Source: Micromonospora sp. ATCC 39149
GTDB taxonomy: Bacteria; Actinomycetota; Actinomycetes; Mycobacteriales; Micromonosporaceae
Length of the DNA stretch: 64,000 nt
Direction: 5' to 3'
Assembly (NCBI RefSeq): GCF_000158815.1
Contig: NZ_GG657738.1
Coordinates: 4,101,496-4,165,495 of the forward strand
Of this stretch, positions 1-8,668 are shown one piece after another (the first letter of the stretch is position 1; every line of letters begins with the position of its first letter). The notes beneath the pieces are model-generated. The model worked only from the letters and a program-made list of their open reading frames with translations. It was not told the origin of the DNA and searched no databases. A program made the position numbers and the translations under genes.

Positions 1-361
1 TGTTCGCGAGTCGAGTCATGGACTACCTTGGCCGGCTGAGGAACGGTGCAGGTGTCCACTAGCGATCTTTGGTCACTGGCTCCCGCACAGCTGTGTCGAC
101 GCAGCGAGTGACGGCGGCCGGTCATGATCAGGCCGCGGTCCCTCGATGGCCCCGCGCCCGAAACTGCTGGGCGGTCCGAGGTTCAGCCTCATTGGTACGG
201 CAGCCGGCCGTTCGTGATCTGAGCGGAGAGCCTCGGGAACAGGGTCGGCCACCGCATGATCATCTGTACGTTGTGGATACAACTTCAGACCGTGCGGTGG
301 CCGAAAGCCACGGCGTAGACGCTGCCCGCTGGCAACAGCTCAGCGACCTGCTGATCGACTC
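1..361. other. no recognisable gene
   Basis: I see no protein-like frame with a start, a ribosome binding site and family resemblance. The stretch lies directly upstream of a transposase remnant and is probably part of the same decayed insertion. Confidence 0.4.
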
Positions 362-646
362 GTTCGTGACCGCTGCGACCAGGCCGGCCTCGACCAGCAC
401 GAGGTCCGCCGCTGGACCTCATGGCACGGTTCACCACCTTCGCCCCGGCAGCCCCTCGCCATCCTCGCGATCTGCGCCACCGAGGCAACAACGGACGACG
501 AGCCCGAGCAAGCGGACATGATCGTGTTGACCGTCAACGAGATCCGCCGCCTGATCAATGTCCTGGCGATTTGGACCACGCGCCGAATCGCCCACCGTTT
601 GCGCTGGTCACGATGGCGACGTCGGCACCAGGCGAGAGCCGGCGCG
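362..646 (+). pseudogene. IS701-family transposase, C-terminal remnant
   Basis: One frame (positions 362, 365 and so on) reads through pieces typical of the end of IS701 transposases: DQAGLDQHEVRRWTSW, then LTVNEIRRL, then LRWSRWRRRHQARA. The catalytic domain that should precede these is absent and there is no start codon, so this is only the tail of a transposase. The middle part (around 425-460) has lost resemblance, probably through compensating small indels. I infer the family from memory of the conserved tail, not from an alignment. Confidence 0.6.
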
Positions 647-1234
647 CTATCAGGGTGCACGGATTTGCCGCGAGTCGCGTTCCGCCGCCCTGCAACTATG
701 TCACCCTGCATGACTTCGGTCAGCTCTGCTATGGCGCACACCCGTGGCCGATGAGCGGATGCAGGGCATGCAACCGGACGGAAGTGCCGAGCAGCGGTGG
801 ATTTACGGGCCGCTCGGCGATGCGGCTGTCCGTGCTGCTGACCCGCGTCGGGGGCAACCTCCGCAGACACCGCCCTACCTGGTGGAGCCACTACGGCATA
901 GAAAACCTCCTCACCCAATGACCAAAACCCATGCCCTACACCACGGCCTGCTGGTGACCACAGGCCGCGACGCCTTCCCACGCCAGCGGCGGCTCGCTGT
1001 CCGGAAGCCGGAACTGCACGACACTCGACTGAGCCACCTGACAAGTGCTCGCACCTGCTCCTGATCAAAGCCGGAGGCAGCCGAAATTAGTTGGCCCCTG
1101 GCTCGGATGCCCTGTGTCGTCTGTCAATCGAGTGCTGAGGCACGCGCTCTGACCTGCGGTGCCTCAACCTGACTGGCATACCGGTCGCTCGGCTTTTCCC
1201 AGTGGAGTTGAGGCAAACCGTCGCGCTGTGCACG
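647..1234. other. no recognisable gene
   Basis: Open frames exist on both strands but none resembles a protein family or has a convincing ribosome binding site. It looks like degraded sequence between two mobile elements. Confidence 0.4.
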
Positions 1235-1383
1235 GGGCTCCCGCATGTGGTGGTGGGGCTCGGTGCTGGCCTGGCTCGATGCCTCAGATCGTTGGCAGTG
1301 CCTCGGCTCGACTGGCAGCTGAGGTTCCCCCGGTAGCTCGGAGGCTTTCGATCATGCTCTGATGGAGCTGAAGGGAGTCATCC

Positions 1384-1695
1384 GTGGCAGCACCGAAGAA
1401 GTATCCCGATGAGCTGCGCGAACGTGCGGTGCGCTTGTATCGGGAGTCGGACCCGAAGCCCGTGATCCGCCAGCTGGCCCGCCAGCTTGGGGTGCATCAC
1501 GAGGCGTTGCGCAACTGGATCCGCCAGGACGAGGCCGACCGTGGCCTGCGGGGCGACCGGCCGACGACCTCGGAGGTGGAGGAGTTGCGTCGGTTGCGGC
1601 GGGAGAACGCGGAGCTGAAGCGGGCCAATGAGATCCTGAAAGCCGCCTCGGCTTTTTTCGCCTCGGAACTCGACCCGACCCGGCGACGGTCGTGA
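1384..1695 (+). CDS. IS3-family transposase OrfA (HTH protein)
   Basis: This 103-residue protein starts at a GTG (GTGGCAGCACCG). An N-terminal helix-turn-helix of the IS3 OrfA type (residues about 5-45, KKYPDELRERAVRLY then VIRQLARQLGVHHEALRNWI) is followed by a leucine-zipper-like stretch (EELRRLRRENAELKRANEILKAASAFF). OrfA binds the element ends and regulates transposition. It overlaps orfB by 4 bp. At 1653-1659 the heptamer T TTT TTC sits in the correct phase for -1 slippage, and the -1 frame is open from there into orfB, so an OrfAB fusion transposase is probably made. Confidence 0.93.
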   Translation: MAAPKKYPDELRERAVRLYRESDPKPVIRQLARQLGVHHEALRNWIRQDEADRGLRGDRPTTSEVEELRRLRRENAELKRANEILKAASAFFASELDPTRRRS

Positions 1696-2618
1696 CGCTC
1701 GTCGACGAGCTACGCGACCGCTTCGGGGTCGAGCCCGTCCTCCGGGTCCTCAACGTCGCCGTCTCCACCTACTACGGCTGGCTCACCCAAGCCGCCAACC
1801 CCTCCGCTCGCCGACGTGAGGACGCGGATCTGGCGGTGGAGATCGCGGAGATCCACGATGTGTCGGGCGGCACCTACGGCAGCCCGCGAGTGCACGCCAT
1901 GCTGCGCCGCCAAGGCCGCCAGCTGAGTCGCAGGCGGGTCGAGCGGTTGATGCGGACCGCCGGCCTGCAAGGGGCGTTCCTGCGCAAGAAGTGGCGCATC
2001 CCGTCCACCCGGTCGAACCCGAAGGCGACGCCCGCTCCGGACTTGGTCAACCGGCAGTTCACCGCTGCGGCGCCCAACCGGCTGTGGGTCGCCGACGCGA
2101 CCCGCATCCCCTGCGGGCAGGGCGTGTTCTGGCTGGCCGCGGTGCGGGATGTCTTCTCCAACCGCATCGTGGGCTGGCGGTGCTCCGACCGATGCGACAC
2201 CGACCTGATCCTCGGCGCCCTCGAATACGGCATCTGGTCCCGCGACGTCCGCGACGGCCAACTGATCCACCACAGCGACCGCGGGTCGAACTACACGTCG
2301 TTCCGCTTCGCCCAGCGCCTGGCCGACAACGGCATTCTGCCCTCGATGGGCTCCGTCGGCGACTCGTTCGACAACGCCCTCATGGAGAACTTCTGGTCAA
2401 CGTTGAAGATCGAACTGGTCTACCGAAACTCCTGGCGGACCCGCGACGAAGCCGAGAACGCGATCTTCGCCTACATCGACGGGTGGTACAACACCCGCCG
2501 CATCCAGAAAGACCTCGGCTGGCGCTCCCCAGACGAGTACGAAGCCGCCTGGCACGCCCACCAGGCCCGACCAGACGAGACGACTATCGTTCAGCCTGAG
2601 CCCACCGGCGCCAGGTAA
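1692..2618 (+). CDS. IS3-family transposase OrfB (DDE integrase)
   Basis: This 308-residue protein carries the transposase/integrase core (rve). An N-terminal HTH_21-like region contains GTYGSPRVHAMLRRQGRQLS. The catalytic residues are visible: first Asp in LWVADATRIP, second Asp in IHHSDRGSNYTS, and Glu in SFDNALMENFWSTLKIE. It catalyses strand transfer of the IS and is probably made mainly as a frameshift fusion with OrfA. The protein is identical to that of copy 2 on the opposite strand at 27207-28133. Confidence 0.95.
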   Translation: MTLVDELRDRFGVEPVLRVLNVAVSTYYGWLTQAANPSARRREDADLAVEIAEIHDVSGGTYGSPRVHAMLRRQGRQLSRRRVERLMRTAGLQGAFLRKKWRIPSTRSNPKATPAPDLVNRQFTAAAPNRLWVADATRIPCGQGVFWLAAVRDVFSNRIVGWRCSDRCDTDLILGALEYGIWSRDVRDGQLIHHSDRGSNYTSFRFAQRLADNGILPSMGSVGDSFDNALMENFWSTLKIELVYRNSWRTRDEAENAIFAYIDGWYNTRRIQKDLGWRSPDEYEAAWHAHQARPDETTIVQPEPTGAR

Positions 2619-2836
2619 CCAACCCTCCGGCAAACCGGGGGAACCTCACAGCCGACACCCTGCCATGACACCGATCCACTTGGGCTGAAAGGCCCGCGGC
2701 CACAGATGGTGATCCAGTGCGCACATCTAGCCGATGAGCGGGCGCTCGATCATGCTCCGATGAGCGTCCGCGTGATTCGTCCCGCCGGCCGACCTGAACG
2801 TGCATATGTGCACACGGACAGTCGAACGTAACAGAA

Positions 2837-3301
2837 ATGGTTGCTTCTGCTGCGCGTGTCGGCGAGACTGTCGAGGTGGCGGCCAACAGCAGGGTGACGA
2901 TCGCGGCCCACGCCTTGGCGTGGCTGGAACTGGCCAGGCGGCACGGTCGGGAAGTGCTCACCTCCGAAGAGGTGGCGGCCAGCGTCAACACCAACGCGGT
3001 CATCGTCCGGCGCAGCCTCGGCGACCTGCAGCGGGCCGGCCTGGTGAGGGCACGCCGTGGCAACGGCGCCGGCTTCTCCCTCGGACGCCCGGCGACAGAG
3101 ATCACGCTGCTGGACGTCTGGCTCGCCGTCTCGCCGGAGCCGCTTCTCGCCCTTCACCACTCCGAGCCGAACTTGGAGTGTCAGGTCGGACGCGGAATCC
3201 GTCCGGTGCTCACCGACCTTTATGACGAAGCGACCAACACGTTCCGTGCGGCGCTGGCGCGCTGGACCGTCAACGACGTTCTGGAAAGGATTCTGGCATG
3301 A
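2837..3301 (+). CDS. Rrf2-family transcriptional regulator
   Basis: This protein of up to 154 residues has the winged-helix of Rrf2 regulators: SRVTIAAHALAWLELARR, then EEVAASVNTNAVIVRRSLGDLQRAGLVRARRGNGAGFSL. Only one cysteine (NLECQV) lies where Fe-S sensing members carry three, so an Fe-S cluster is unlikely. A GTG at 2876 giving MAANSRVTIA fits the family start better than the ATG at 2837, though neither has a clear Shine-Dalgarno. The stop overlaps the next gene in an ATGA, so the NIPSNAP gene is co-transcribed and probably the main target. It begins about 190 bp after the IS3-type copy 1. Confidence 0.88.
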   Translation: MVASAARVGETVEVAANSRVTIAAHALAWLELARRHGREVLTSEEVAASVNTNAVIVRRSLGDLQRAGLVRARRGNGAGFSLGRPATEITLLDVWLAVSPEPLLALHHSEPNLECQVGRGIRPVLTDLYDEATNTFRAALARWTVNDVLERILA

Positions 3302-3882
3302 TCGTCGAGTTGCGCCGGTACACCCTGCACGAGGGTCGCCGCGACGAGCTCATCGACCTGTTTGACCGCGAGTTTGTCGAGACCCAGGAGGAGCTGGGGA
3401 TGGCCGTGCTGGGCCAGTTCCGTGACCTCGACCGACCCGACCGGTTCGTGTGGCTGCGCGGATTCACCGACATGCAATCGCGTCGGACCGGCCTGACGGC
3501 CTTCTACTCCGGCCCGGTGTGGGCGAAGCACGGACCAGCGGCCAACGCGACGATGCTCGACTCGGACGACGTACTGCTGCTCCGCGAGATCGTCGCGGTG
3601 CCGGTATTCGACCGCGGCACCGCCAATCCCGAAGCGGTTCTGCACGCGACAATCTGGCATTGGGCTGGCCCGGTTCCCGATCCCACTCAGAGCCCAAAGG
3701 AGACCCTGGCCGTGCTACGGACCGAGTACGCCGCGAACGACTTTCCCCGGCTACCGGTCCGTGAGGGGGAGCACGCGCTGGTCTGGCTCACCCGCTCACC
3801 CCTGCAGGCAGACGTTCCCGTGGAGGTGGTGAAGACCGAACATCTCCGCCTCCGCCCCACCCACCGCTCTACCCTCCACTGA
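3298..3882 (+). CDS. NIPSNAP-family protein
   Basis: This 194-residue protein has two ferredoxin-like alpha/beta barrel halves. The first begins MIVELRRYTLHEGRRDELIDLFDREF and includes FVWLRGFTDMQSR and AFYSGPVW, all characteristic of NIPSNAP proteins. The second half (from about residue 105) is a weaker repeat of the fold. No membrane segment or signal peptide is visible, so it is cytoplasmic. Members are small dimeric proteins whose bacterial function is mostly unknown. The start overlaps the upstream Rrf2 gene by 4 bp (ATGA), which indicates translational coupling and a role in whatever signal the regulator senses. Confidence 0.88.
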   Translation: MIVELRRYTLHEGRRDELIDLFDREFVETQEELGMAVLGQFRDLDRPDRFVWLRGFTDMQSRRTGLTAFYSGPVWAKHGPAANATMLDSDDVLLLREIVAVPVFDRGTANPEAVLHATIWHWAGPVPDPTQSPKETLAVLRTEYAANDFPRLPVREGEHALVWLTRSPLQADVPVEVVKTEHLRLRPTHRSTLH

Positions 3883-4095
3883 GGGAATTCAGGGTGGGCC
3901 GTCGATGCCGAATCGCTCGCTCGCTGATGCCGCCGATCAGCACGACACGATCCGGACCGCCGCTCGATCGGACGCGCGCACATGCCGCCGATCGTGCGGC
4001 GGCGTCTGTCGCTCTGGTCGGACGGAGTGGCTACCCGGTTTGGCGACGGTGGGCCAGCACGCCTTCGTCTGGTCTGCCAGGATCTTGCTGTGGTA

Positions 4096-4599
4096 GTGAT
4101 CGAGATCGTGATGGGTGACATCACGCGGGAAAACGTGGACGCCATCGTCACGGCCGCGAATGAGTCACTGCTCGGCGGTGGTGGTGTCGACGGCGCGGTC
4201 CATCGCGCTGCCGGATCTCGCCTGGCCCAGGCCGGAGGAGCGATTGGCCCCTGCAAGCCGGGCGACGCGATGGCTACCCCGGCGTTCGACCTCGACCCAC
4301 CGGTGCGGCACATCATCCATGCTGTCGGGCCGATCTGGGAAGGCGGCGGTCACGGTGAGGCCGACGTTCTGGCCTCCTGCTACCGCAGGAGCCTGCAGGT
4401 AGCCGACGAACTCTGCGCCCGCAGCGTCGCCTTCCCGGCAATCGCCACCGGCGTGTACGGGTTCCCTCCCGACCAGGCCGCCCGGATCGCCGTAGCAACG
4501 ATCAGGTCCACTTCGACAAACGTCCAACGGGTACGACTCGTCGCATTCGACGGGGACACCCGGAAGCACCTGCAAGCCGCGGTGACAGCCACGGGCTGA
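4096..4599 (+). CDS. macrodomain protein, probable O-acetyl-ADP-ribose deacetylase
   Basis: From the GTG at 4096 the protein is 167 residues, the size of a free-standing macrodomain; the frame is open back to 3982 but that extension looks non-coding. It starts IEIVMGDITRENVDAIVTAANE and continues LLGGGGVDGAVHRAAG, the ADP-ribose-binding loop of YmdB/MacroD enzymes. Later motifs are HIIHAVGPIWEGG and AFPAIATGVYGFP. Such enzymes remove ADP-ribose from proteins or hydrolyse O-acetyl-ADP-ribose. It stands between convergent and unrelated genes, so no operon context helps. GTG codons at 4090 and 4096 are equally plausible starts. Confidence 0.9.
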   Translation: MIEIVMGDITRENVDAIVTAANESLLGGGGVDGAVHRAAGSRLAQAGGAIGPCKPGDAMATPAFDLDPPVRHIIHAVGPIWEGGGHGEADVLASCYRRSLQVADELCARSVAFPAIATGVYGFPPDQAARIAVATIRSTSTNVQRVRLVAFDGDTRKHLQAAVTATG

Positions 4600-4732
4600 C
4601 CCGTTCGGATCTGCCGCAGACAGGGCGCGCTATCTGTCGGCTGCTGCCCTCACTCTCCGTGGTCGGACGTTGGTCCGGCCGGCTTCCCGAGCTGTCGATG
4701 AGCGGTCGTGGTAGCGCTGAGAGGAGCACGCG
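4600..4732. other. intergenic region between convergent genes
   Basis: The macrodomain gene and the P-loop kinase gene converge here. I see no strong hairpin or gene. Confidence 0.4.
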
Positions 4733-5269
4733 TCAGGAGACTGATGGTGGCCAGCGGTGGCTGCGCCATTCGTTCCATGTCGCGAATCCGGCCGGTGGGT
4801 CATCAATGGGTTCGCTGCCGTCGAGTTCGCCTGGCGTGGGGATGTCGATGTTGGCAGCCCATTCGGTGAGTTCCTCGTCGGACATTGGCCACGTCGTGTG
4901 TGGTGCTTCGGTTTGGCGCTGATCGAGTCGTCTGCGCTGCTCGGCTGGAGTGAGTTCGAAGTAGCGCATCTGCACCGTCGCGCCGAGGTCTGCTGCTGCC
5001 TGCCGCAGGGCCGAGCGCTCGTCTCGGCTCCAGAGGCCGTAGTCGATCACGACGTTGTTGCCGAGTTCGAGGGCGCGTAGCGCGATCTGGATGAGTCGTC
5101 CTTCGATCACGTCCTGAGCCGATGGGGGATTCTCGTGCCCGTAGAGAGCCTTCACCCATTCGTCCTTCGTGAGACGAAGTGCTGTGTGCTGGATTTCGAT
5201 GCGTCGCGCGGCGGTCGTCTTCCCGGTGCAGGGGAGTCCAACAGTCAGGAACAGCGTTGGTTGCCTCAT
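4733..5269 (-). CDS. P-loop ATP-binding protein, zeta-toxin/kinase-like
   Basis: The protein starts at an ATG giving MRQPTLFLTVGLPCTGKTT (178 residues). GLPCTGKTT is a clear Walker A loop. LTKDEWVKALYG and IDYGLWSRDERSALRQAAADLG resemble small ATP-dependent kinases of the AAA_33 / zeta-toxin type, and AEQRRRLDQRQ fits the arginine-rich lid. The substrate cannot be told; members phosphorylate nucleotides, antibiotics or peptidoglycan precursors. The open frame extends upstream to 5317 but that part looks non-coding. No antitoxin-like partner is adjacent. Confidence 0.82.
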   Translation of the reverse strand: MRQPTLFLTVGLPCTGKTTAARRIEIQHTALRLTKDEWVKALYGHENPPSAQDVIEGRLIQIALRALELGNNVVIDYGLWSRDERSALRQAAADLGATVQMRYFELTPAEQRRRLDQRQTEAPHTTWPMSDEELTEWAANIDIPTPGELDGSEPIDDPPAGFATWNEWRSHRWPPSVS

Positions 5270-5324
5270 CAGCACCCGCTTTCGATCGCACGTCCGTCCT
5301 TGCTGACATCCGATCATGCCGCCG

Positions 5325-5990
5325 TCAACGTGCGTCGACCGTCACGGATGGCTGCCGACCATGATGCGCGTGGTTGGCCTCTGCCCTCTGGCTCGGGGTC
5401 GGCGACCTATCGAGCAGGGCGCCCAATTGAGCGGCGGATTCGTCGGTCAGACGATAGACGCCCTGGAGGCTGACGGAGCGTTCGAGACGGCCGTTGACGA
5501 CGTACTTCAAGGTGCGCTGTTCTCCGCGTCGGTTGCGCCAGGTCAGCGTGCTGAGCAGGTCGCCGGGGACGGCGACGTCGAAGCGGATCGGTGTCGCTTC
5601 GACGTGTACCGGGCTCGCCCCACATCCATTGGCGCCGAGCATCGCCCAGGCGTCGTGACCCGGATAGGACGGGTCACGCCATGTTGTTGGAGCGGCGCCG
5701 CAACAGTCGCGCCGCTGCTTGTCGACGACGCGCAGGCGGCTCACCAGGTAGACCACGCATCGGTTGACATGCAGCGCGAAGACATCGTCGCCGACACCGA
5801 CGCTGGTCCAACTGGGAAGAGACTGGTGCACCCCGCTGAACGCCACCGAGGGCCGCTCGCCGACTCGGTGCCGGCGTAGCTCCCGGCAGACGTCATGGGT
5901 CCACAAGGTGGTGAACGCAGTCGACATGACCATGATCATAAGAGCGACGACTGACAGTCTCGATCCATCACGGCCACCCGCTGAGGCCAC
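5325..5990 (-). CDS. hypothetical membrane-anchored protein
   Basis: I chose the GTG at 5990 because AAAGG precedes it by about 8 bases; the frame is open back to 6125. The 221-residue product has one hydrophobic stretch near residues 12-27 (LSVVALMIMVMSTAF), suggesting a signal anchor, then a polar domain with several cysteines (DKQRRDCCGAAP, GANGCGASP). The C-terminal part (from about residue 120) looks like a beta-rich globular domain. I do not recognise the family. It is followed, 55 bp downstream on the same strand, by the P-loop kinase gene. Confidence 0.55.
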   Translation of the reverse strand: MASAGGRDGSRLSVVALMIMVMSTAFTTLWTHDVCRELRRHRVGERPSVAFSGVHQSLPSWTSVGVGDDVFALHVNRCVVYLVSRLRVVDKQRRDCCGAAPTTWRDPSYPGHDAWAMLGANGCGASPVHVEATPIRFDVAVPGDLLSTLTWRNRRGEQRTLKYVVNGRLERSVSLQGVYRLTDESAAQLGALLDRSPTPSQRAEANHAHHGRQPSVTVDAR

Positions 5991-6185
5991 TACGCTGACC
6001 TTTACGCACCCGCCCTCGAACCCATCCGGATCTGCCGCCGAGCGCGCGTCGCAGCACCCAGTGCTCAGTGACCCGGCTGGCCGGCCCTGGAAGTTGGGCC
6101 GTTGTCCCGACGGGCGAGCCGTCATGGCCGGGCCGGGCCGCCGGCGGTGGCCGCCGGCAGTTCGGACGACGGCCTGCGGGGCCCG

Positions 6186-7007
6186 TCAACGCGGTGGTGA
6201 GACGTACAGTCCGGTCTTGCACCCCATTTCGCCTGGCTCCAGCCATATCCGGTCGTACCCGGGTGACTTGATGGCTCCGCTCGGAGTGCGCACCAGGAGG
6301 ATGCAGTCACGCTCGGCGGGTACGCCCACCGCGGCGACGAGGGCGCCCTCGTGGGTGACCGTGTCGACGGTGATGTGCTTCTCGGGAAATGCCGCCCGCA
6401 CCGTGCCTGCGAGCGTGTCGGGTGTGGCGGCGCGCAGCGCTGCGGCGAGCCGATCGCGCCCGTCGTCCGGCAGCCGCGGAATCGGCGAGGTGGTGGGCAC
6501 TGCGGGAGTGGCTATCGCCGGGCAGTCGATCTCGTGATGTGACGTGTAGCGAGAGAGCTCGAGCAGATAGCGGTAGCATCGCGTGGCCCGACCGGCAGAG
6601 TTGCCGAGGTCGCCGAAGGAAACCCCTGGCTGCTCGGCCACCGTCACAACGAACCGGACGTCGATGGTGGCCTGCTCACTTCCGGCGGTTCGACCTGACC
6701 AGCCCAACGGCTCACGTCGGATGGTCGAGCCGCTGCCCGCCACCTTCTTGGAGATCTCGGTCGCGGCGATGTATTCGGCTTCCCGAACCCGGTTGCGGTA
6801 ACCGAGGTCGTCATCGAGGAGCGCCGCTTCGGTGGCTGCGATGTCCCGCGCCAGCGAGTCGCCATCGCGGTTCTCCGAGCATCCGGTCAGTACCAGGCAG
6901 GCCACCGTCACCGCCACGCCGGTCAAAGGCGGGGCTCCGAAACGCCGGCGTGCGCCGCGAACTCTCGCCAGTCGTCGCGCCGTGGCCGGCGATTCAGGTG
7001 TCGACAT
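6186..7007 (-). CDS. putative lipoprotein
   Basis: This 273-residue protein has an arginine-rich N-terminus, a hydrophobic core and a lipobox ending at Cys43 (CLVLTGC), so it is exported and lipid-anchored. The mature part is predicted outside the membrane and contains no catalytic motif I know. Two cysteines (RATRCYRYL and HEIDCPAI) may form a disulfide. It is probably monocistronic, since the next gene on the strand starts about 195 bp downstream. Function unknown. Confidence 0.78.
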   Translation of the reverse strand: MSTPESPATARRLARVRGARRRFGAPPLTGVAVTVACLVLTGCSENRDGDSLARDIAATEAALLDDDLGYRNRVREAEYIAATEISKKVAGSGSTIRREPLGWSGRTAGSEQATIDVRFVVTVAEQPGVSFGDLGNSAGRATRCYRYLLELSRYTSHHEIDCPAIATPAVPTTSPIPRLPDDGRDRLAAALRAATPDTLAGTVRAAFPEKHITVDTVTHEGALVAAVGVPAERDCILLVRTPSGAIKSPGYDRIWLEPGEMGCKTGLYVSPPR

Positions 7008-7096
7008 CCGTATCTCCGCTCACGGCGACACGGTACCGCCCGCATCGCGACCCTGTAGTCCCGAAGCTCCATGCGTATCGATCACGTGCGGCTCGG

Positions 7097-7275
7097 CTAG
7101 CGTCCTGCGCCAGAAATCCGCCTACCAAATCGGGCGAGTGGGTCGAGGATCTCCTCGGCGGTCATGGTCCAGACGAACGGCCGTGGGTTGCTGTTTCAGT
7201 CCGCGATCCACGACCGGATGTCGGCTCCGAGGGACTGGACGCTCCTGTGCGTGCCGCGGCGGATCTGCCTGGAGT
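7097..7275 (-). pseudogene. IS630-family transposase, C-terminal remnant
   Basis: On the minus strand the frame reads RRGTHRSVQSLGADIRSWIAD, an in-frame stop, then NSNPRPFVWTMTAEEILDPLAR and a terminal RRISGAGR. This is the conserved end of IS630-type transposases (NPRPFVWTKTADEIL pattern). The rest of the transposase is missing and a nonsense codon interrupts what is left, so it is inactive. Confidence 0.75.
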
Positions 7276-7440
7276 GTCTGCACGTAGAATCCTGCTACGG
7301 CTCGAATTGATCTTTCTGCCCAGCGCACTGATCTGCCACTGACAATGACCGCTGAGCAAGGAGGGGTTCGGCGGCAGCACCGCCGCCGCCCTGACCAACT
7401 CGCTGGCGGTCAGTTCCGGTGGCATGCCACGATCTCCGCC

Positions 7441-7911
7441 GTGACGATCGAGCAGCCCTGGTTCATCGGCAGTTGGATCGGCGTGCTCGAACGGCCGGAA
7501 GCCGTTGACGAGGCAGTCGACCGGAACGACGAGTACGCAGGTGTCGCCTTACTCGCTCTGGTGCTCAACCATCCTGAGCCTGGAGTCGTGCTTCCGCGCA
7601 TCAAGGAGGCGCTGGCATCGCCCAGCGCCCAGACGAGGGCTAACGCGTTGCAGTCGGTGGGTCACTACGCTCGCCTACACAGGTCGATCGATGACGAAGT
7701 GATGAAGCGACTGCGCCGCGCCTTGGGTGATCGGACGCCACTACACCGCTTTCAGGTCCGTGGTTACGCATTCAACGCTGCGAGCGACGTCGGCATGTTC
7801 GTGCGGCGGCGCGAGATTCCTCGGTGGTTGCGCCGACGATTTGCGGGCCCGCGTCGCCGAAGTGGTAGCCCCGTAGGTAGCCCTGCATCGCACATCCATT
7901 TGCCGCGATGA
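7441..7911 (+). CDS. HEAT-repeat-like hypothetical protein
   Basis: I took the GTG at 7441 (MTIEQPWFIGSWIGVLERP) rather than the far upstream start at 7345. Residues about 20-110 form helical pairs resembling HEAT repeats (LLALVLNHPEPGVVLPRIKEALASPSAQTRANALQSVGHYAR, then MKRLRRALGD). After GMFV the sequence becomes arginine-rich and low in resemblance, so the natural C-terminus may have been lost by a frameshift near 7800. It may serve as a protein-binding scaffold; no partner is evident. Confidence 0.5.
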   Translation: MTIEQPWFIGSWIGVLERPEAVDEAVDRNDEYAGVALLALVLNHPEPGVVLPRIKEALASPSAQTRANALQSVGHYARLHRSIDDEVMKRLRRALGDRTPLHRFQVRGYAFNAASDVGMFVRRREIPRWLRRRFAGPRRRSGSPVGSPASHIHLPR

Positions 7912-8006
7912 TGGTGCTTTGCGAGTCGCAGGTCGACCTCGGCGGGCTGGCGCAGGTTACCGCGGGTAGGGCACCACGGCCGCCCACCATGTGCTTACCT
8001 TCCGAT

Positions 8007-8411
8007 ATGCCGCACCCCATGATGTTTGACGAAGCAGATCCACTCCTGAACCGGCTGCGGGCGCTCGCCCTGGCCTTCCCCGACGCGACCGAGAAGATCT
8101 CCCACGGACATCCCGCCTTTTTCACCACCAAGGTCTTCGCGTACTACGGGGGATCGGTGAAAGTCGACGGCGTCTACCGGCAGCATGAACATTCGGTGCT
8201 CGTGCTGGTTGATCCCGCCGAGCGAGCGGCGCTGTTGGACGAGGACCGCTGCTTCGTGCCGGCCTACCTGGGCCCCTACGGGTGGATCGGGGTGGACCTG
8301 ACCGGAGACACCGACTGGGACGAAGTCGACGAGCTACTCGACGCCAGCTACCGACGCACGGCCGGGCCACGCAGGGTTGCCCGGCTCGACTCCCGGCGAT
8401 CCCCAGCATGA
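8007..8411 (+). CDS. MmcQ/YjbR-family protein
   Basis: The protein is 134 residues from the ATG at 8007. The family pattern is clear: LRALALAFPDATEKISHGHPAFFTTKVFAYYGG, then HSVLVLVDPAERAALLDEDRCFVPAYLGPYGWIGVDL, and a terminal SYRRTAGPRRVARL. These small proteins have a CyaY-like fold and are thought to bind DNA. An ATG at 7989 would add six residues. A degenerate IS element begins about 115 bp downstream. Confidence 0.88.
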   Translation: MPHPMMFDEADPLLNRLRALALAFPDATEKISHGHPAFFTTKVFAYYGGSVKVDGVYRQHEHSVLVLVDPAERAALLDEDRCFVPAYLGPYGWIGVDLTGDTDWDEVDELLDASYRRTAGPRRVARLDSRRSPA

Positions 8412-8668
8412 GGCCGGCCAAGGCCACGAGGAGCGATGACCGCCACGACAGCGCCGACGGCCCCGCCAGGAGCACGGATTTGCCGCAGACAGGGCGTCAC
8501 AGTACGTGACCGAGGACGGCAGAGCCCAGTGAGGTGATCTCAGTAAGCCATAAGGGTTGATTGGCGCGACACGGGCGAAGGTGGCGGGTCGGGTGGTGGT
8601 GGATACAGTCGCGGAGCCATCGACAGACATGTCCTTGCGACAGATCCACGTCTTCGAGAGGGCTCCAC

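Larger units (their letters stand above)
1320..2648 (+). mobile_element. intact IS3-family element, copy 1
   Basis: The element is 1329 bp long with terminal inverted repeats TGAGGTTCCCCCGG at the left and its complement at the right. Ends were fixed by comparison with copy 2 (27177-29962), whose length after removing its inserted IS is also 1329 bp. A 4-bp target duplication CAGC flanks it, and the empty site is preserved in the repeat at 11035-11197. It carries orfA and orfB overlapping in the -1 frame. Both copies encode identical OrfB proteins, so transposition is recent. Confidence 0.93.
1235..2741. repeat. dispersed repeat, copy 1, split by an IS3-type element
   Basis: Positions 1235-1319 and 2653-2741 together match 11035-11197 almost base for base. 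The split point is the insertion site of the IS element at 1320-2648, flanked by the 4-bp duplication CAGC (1316-1319 and 2649-2652). The repeat holds no convincing gene. It may be the non-coding end of another transposable element. Confidence 0.8.
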
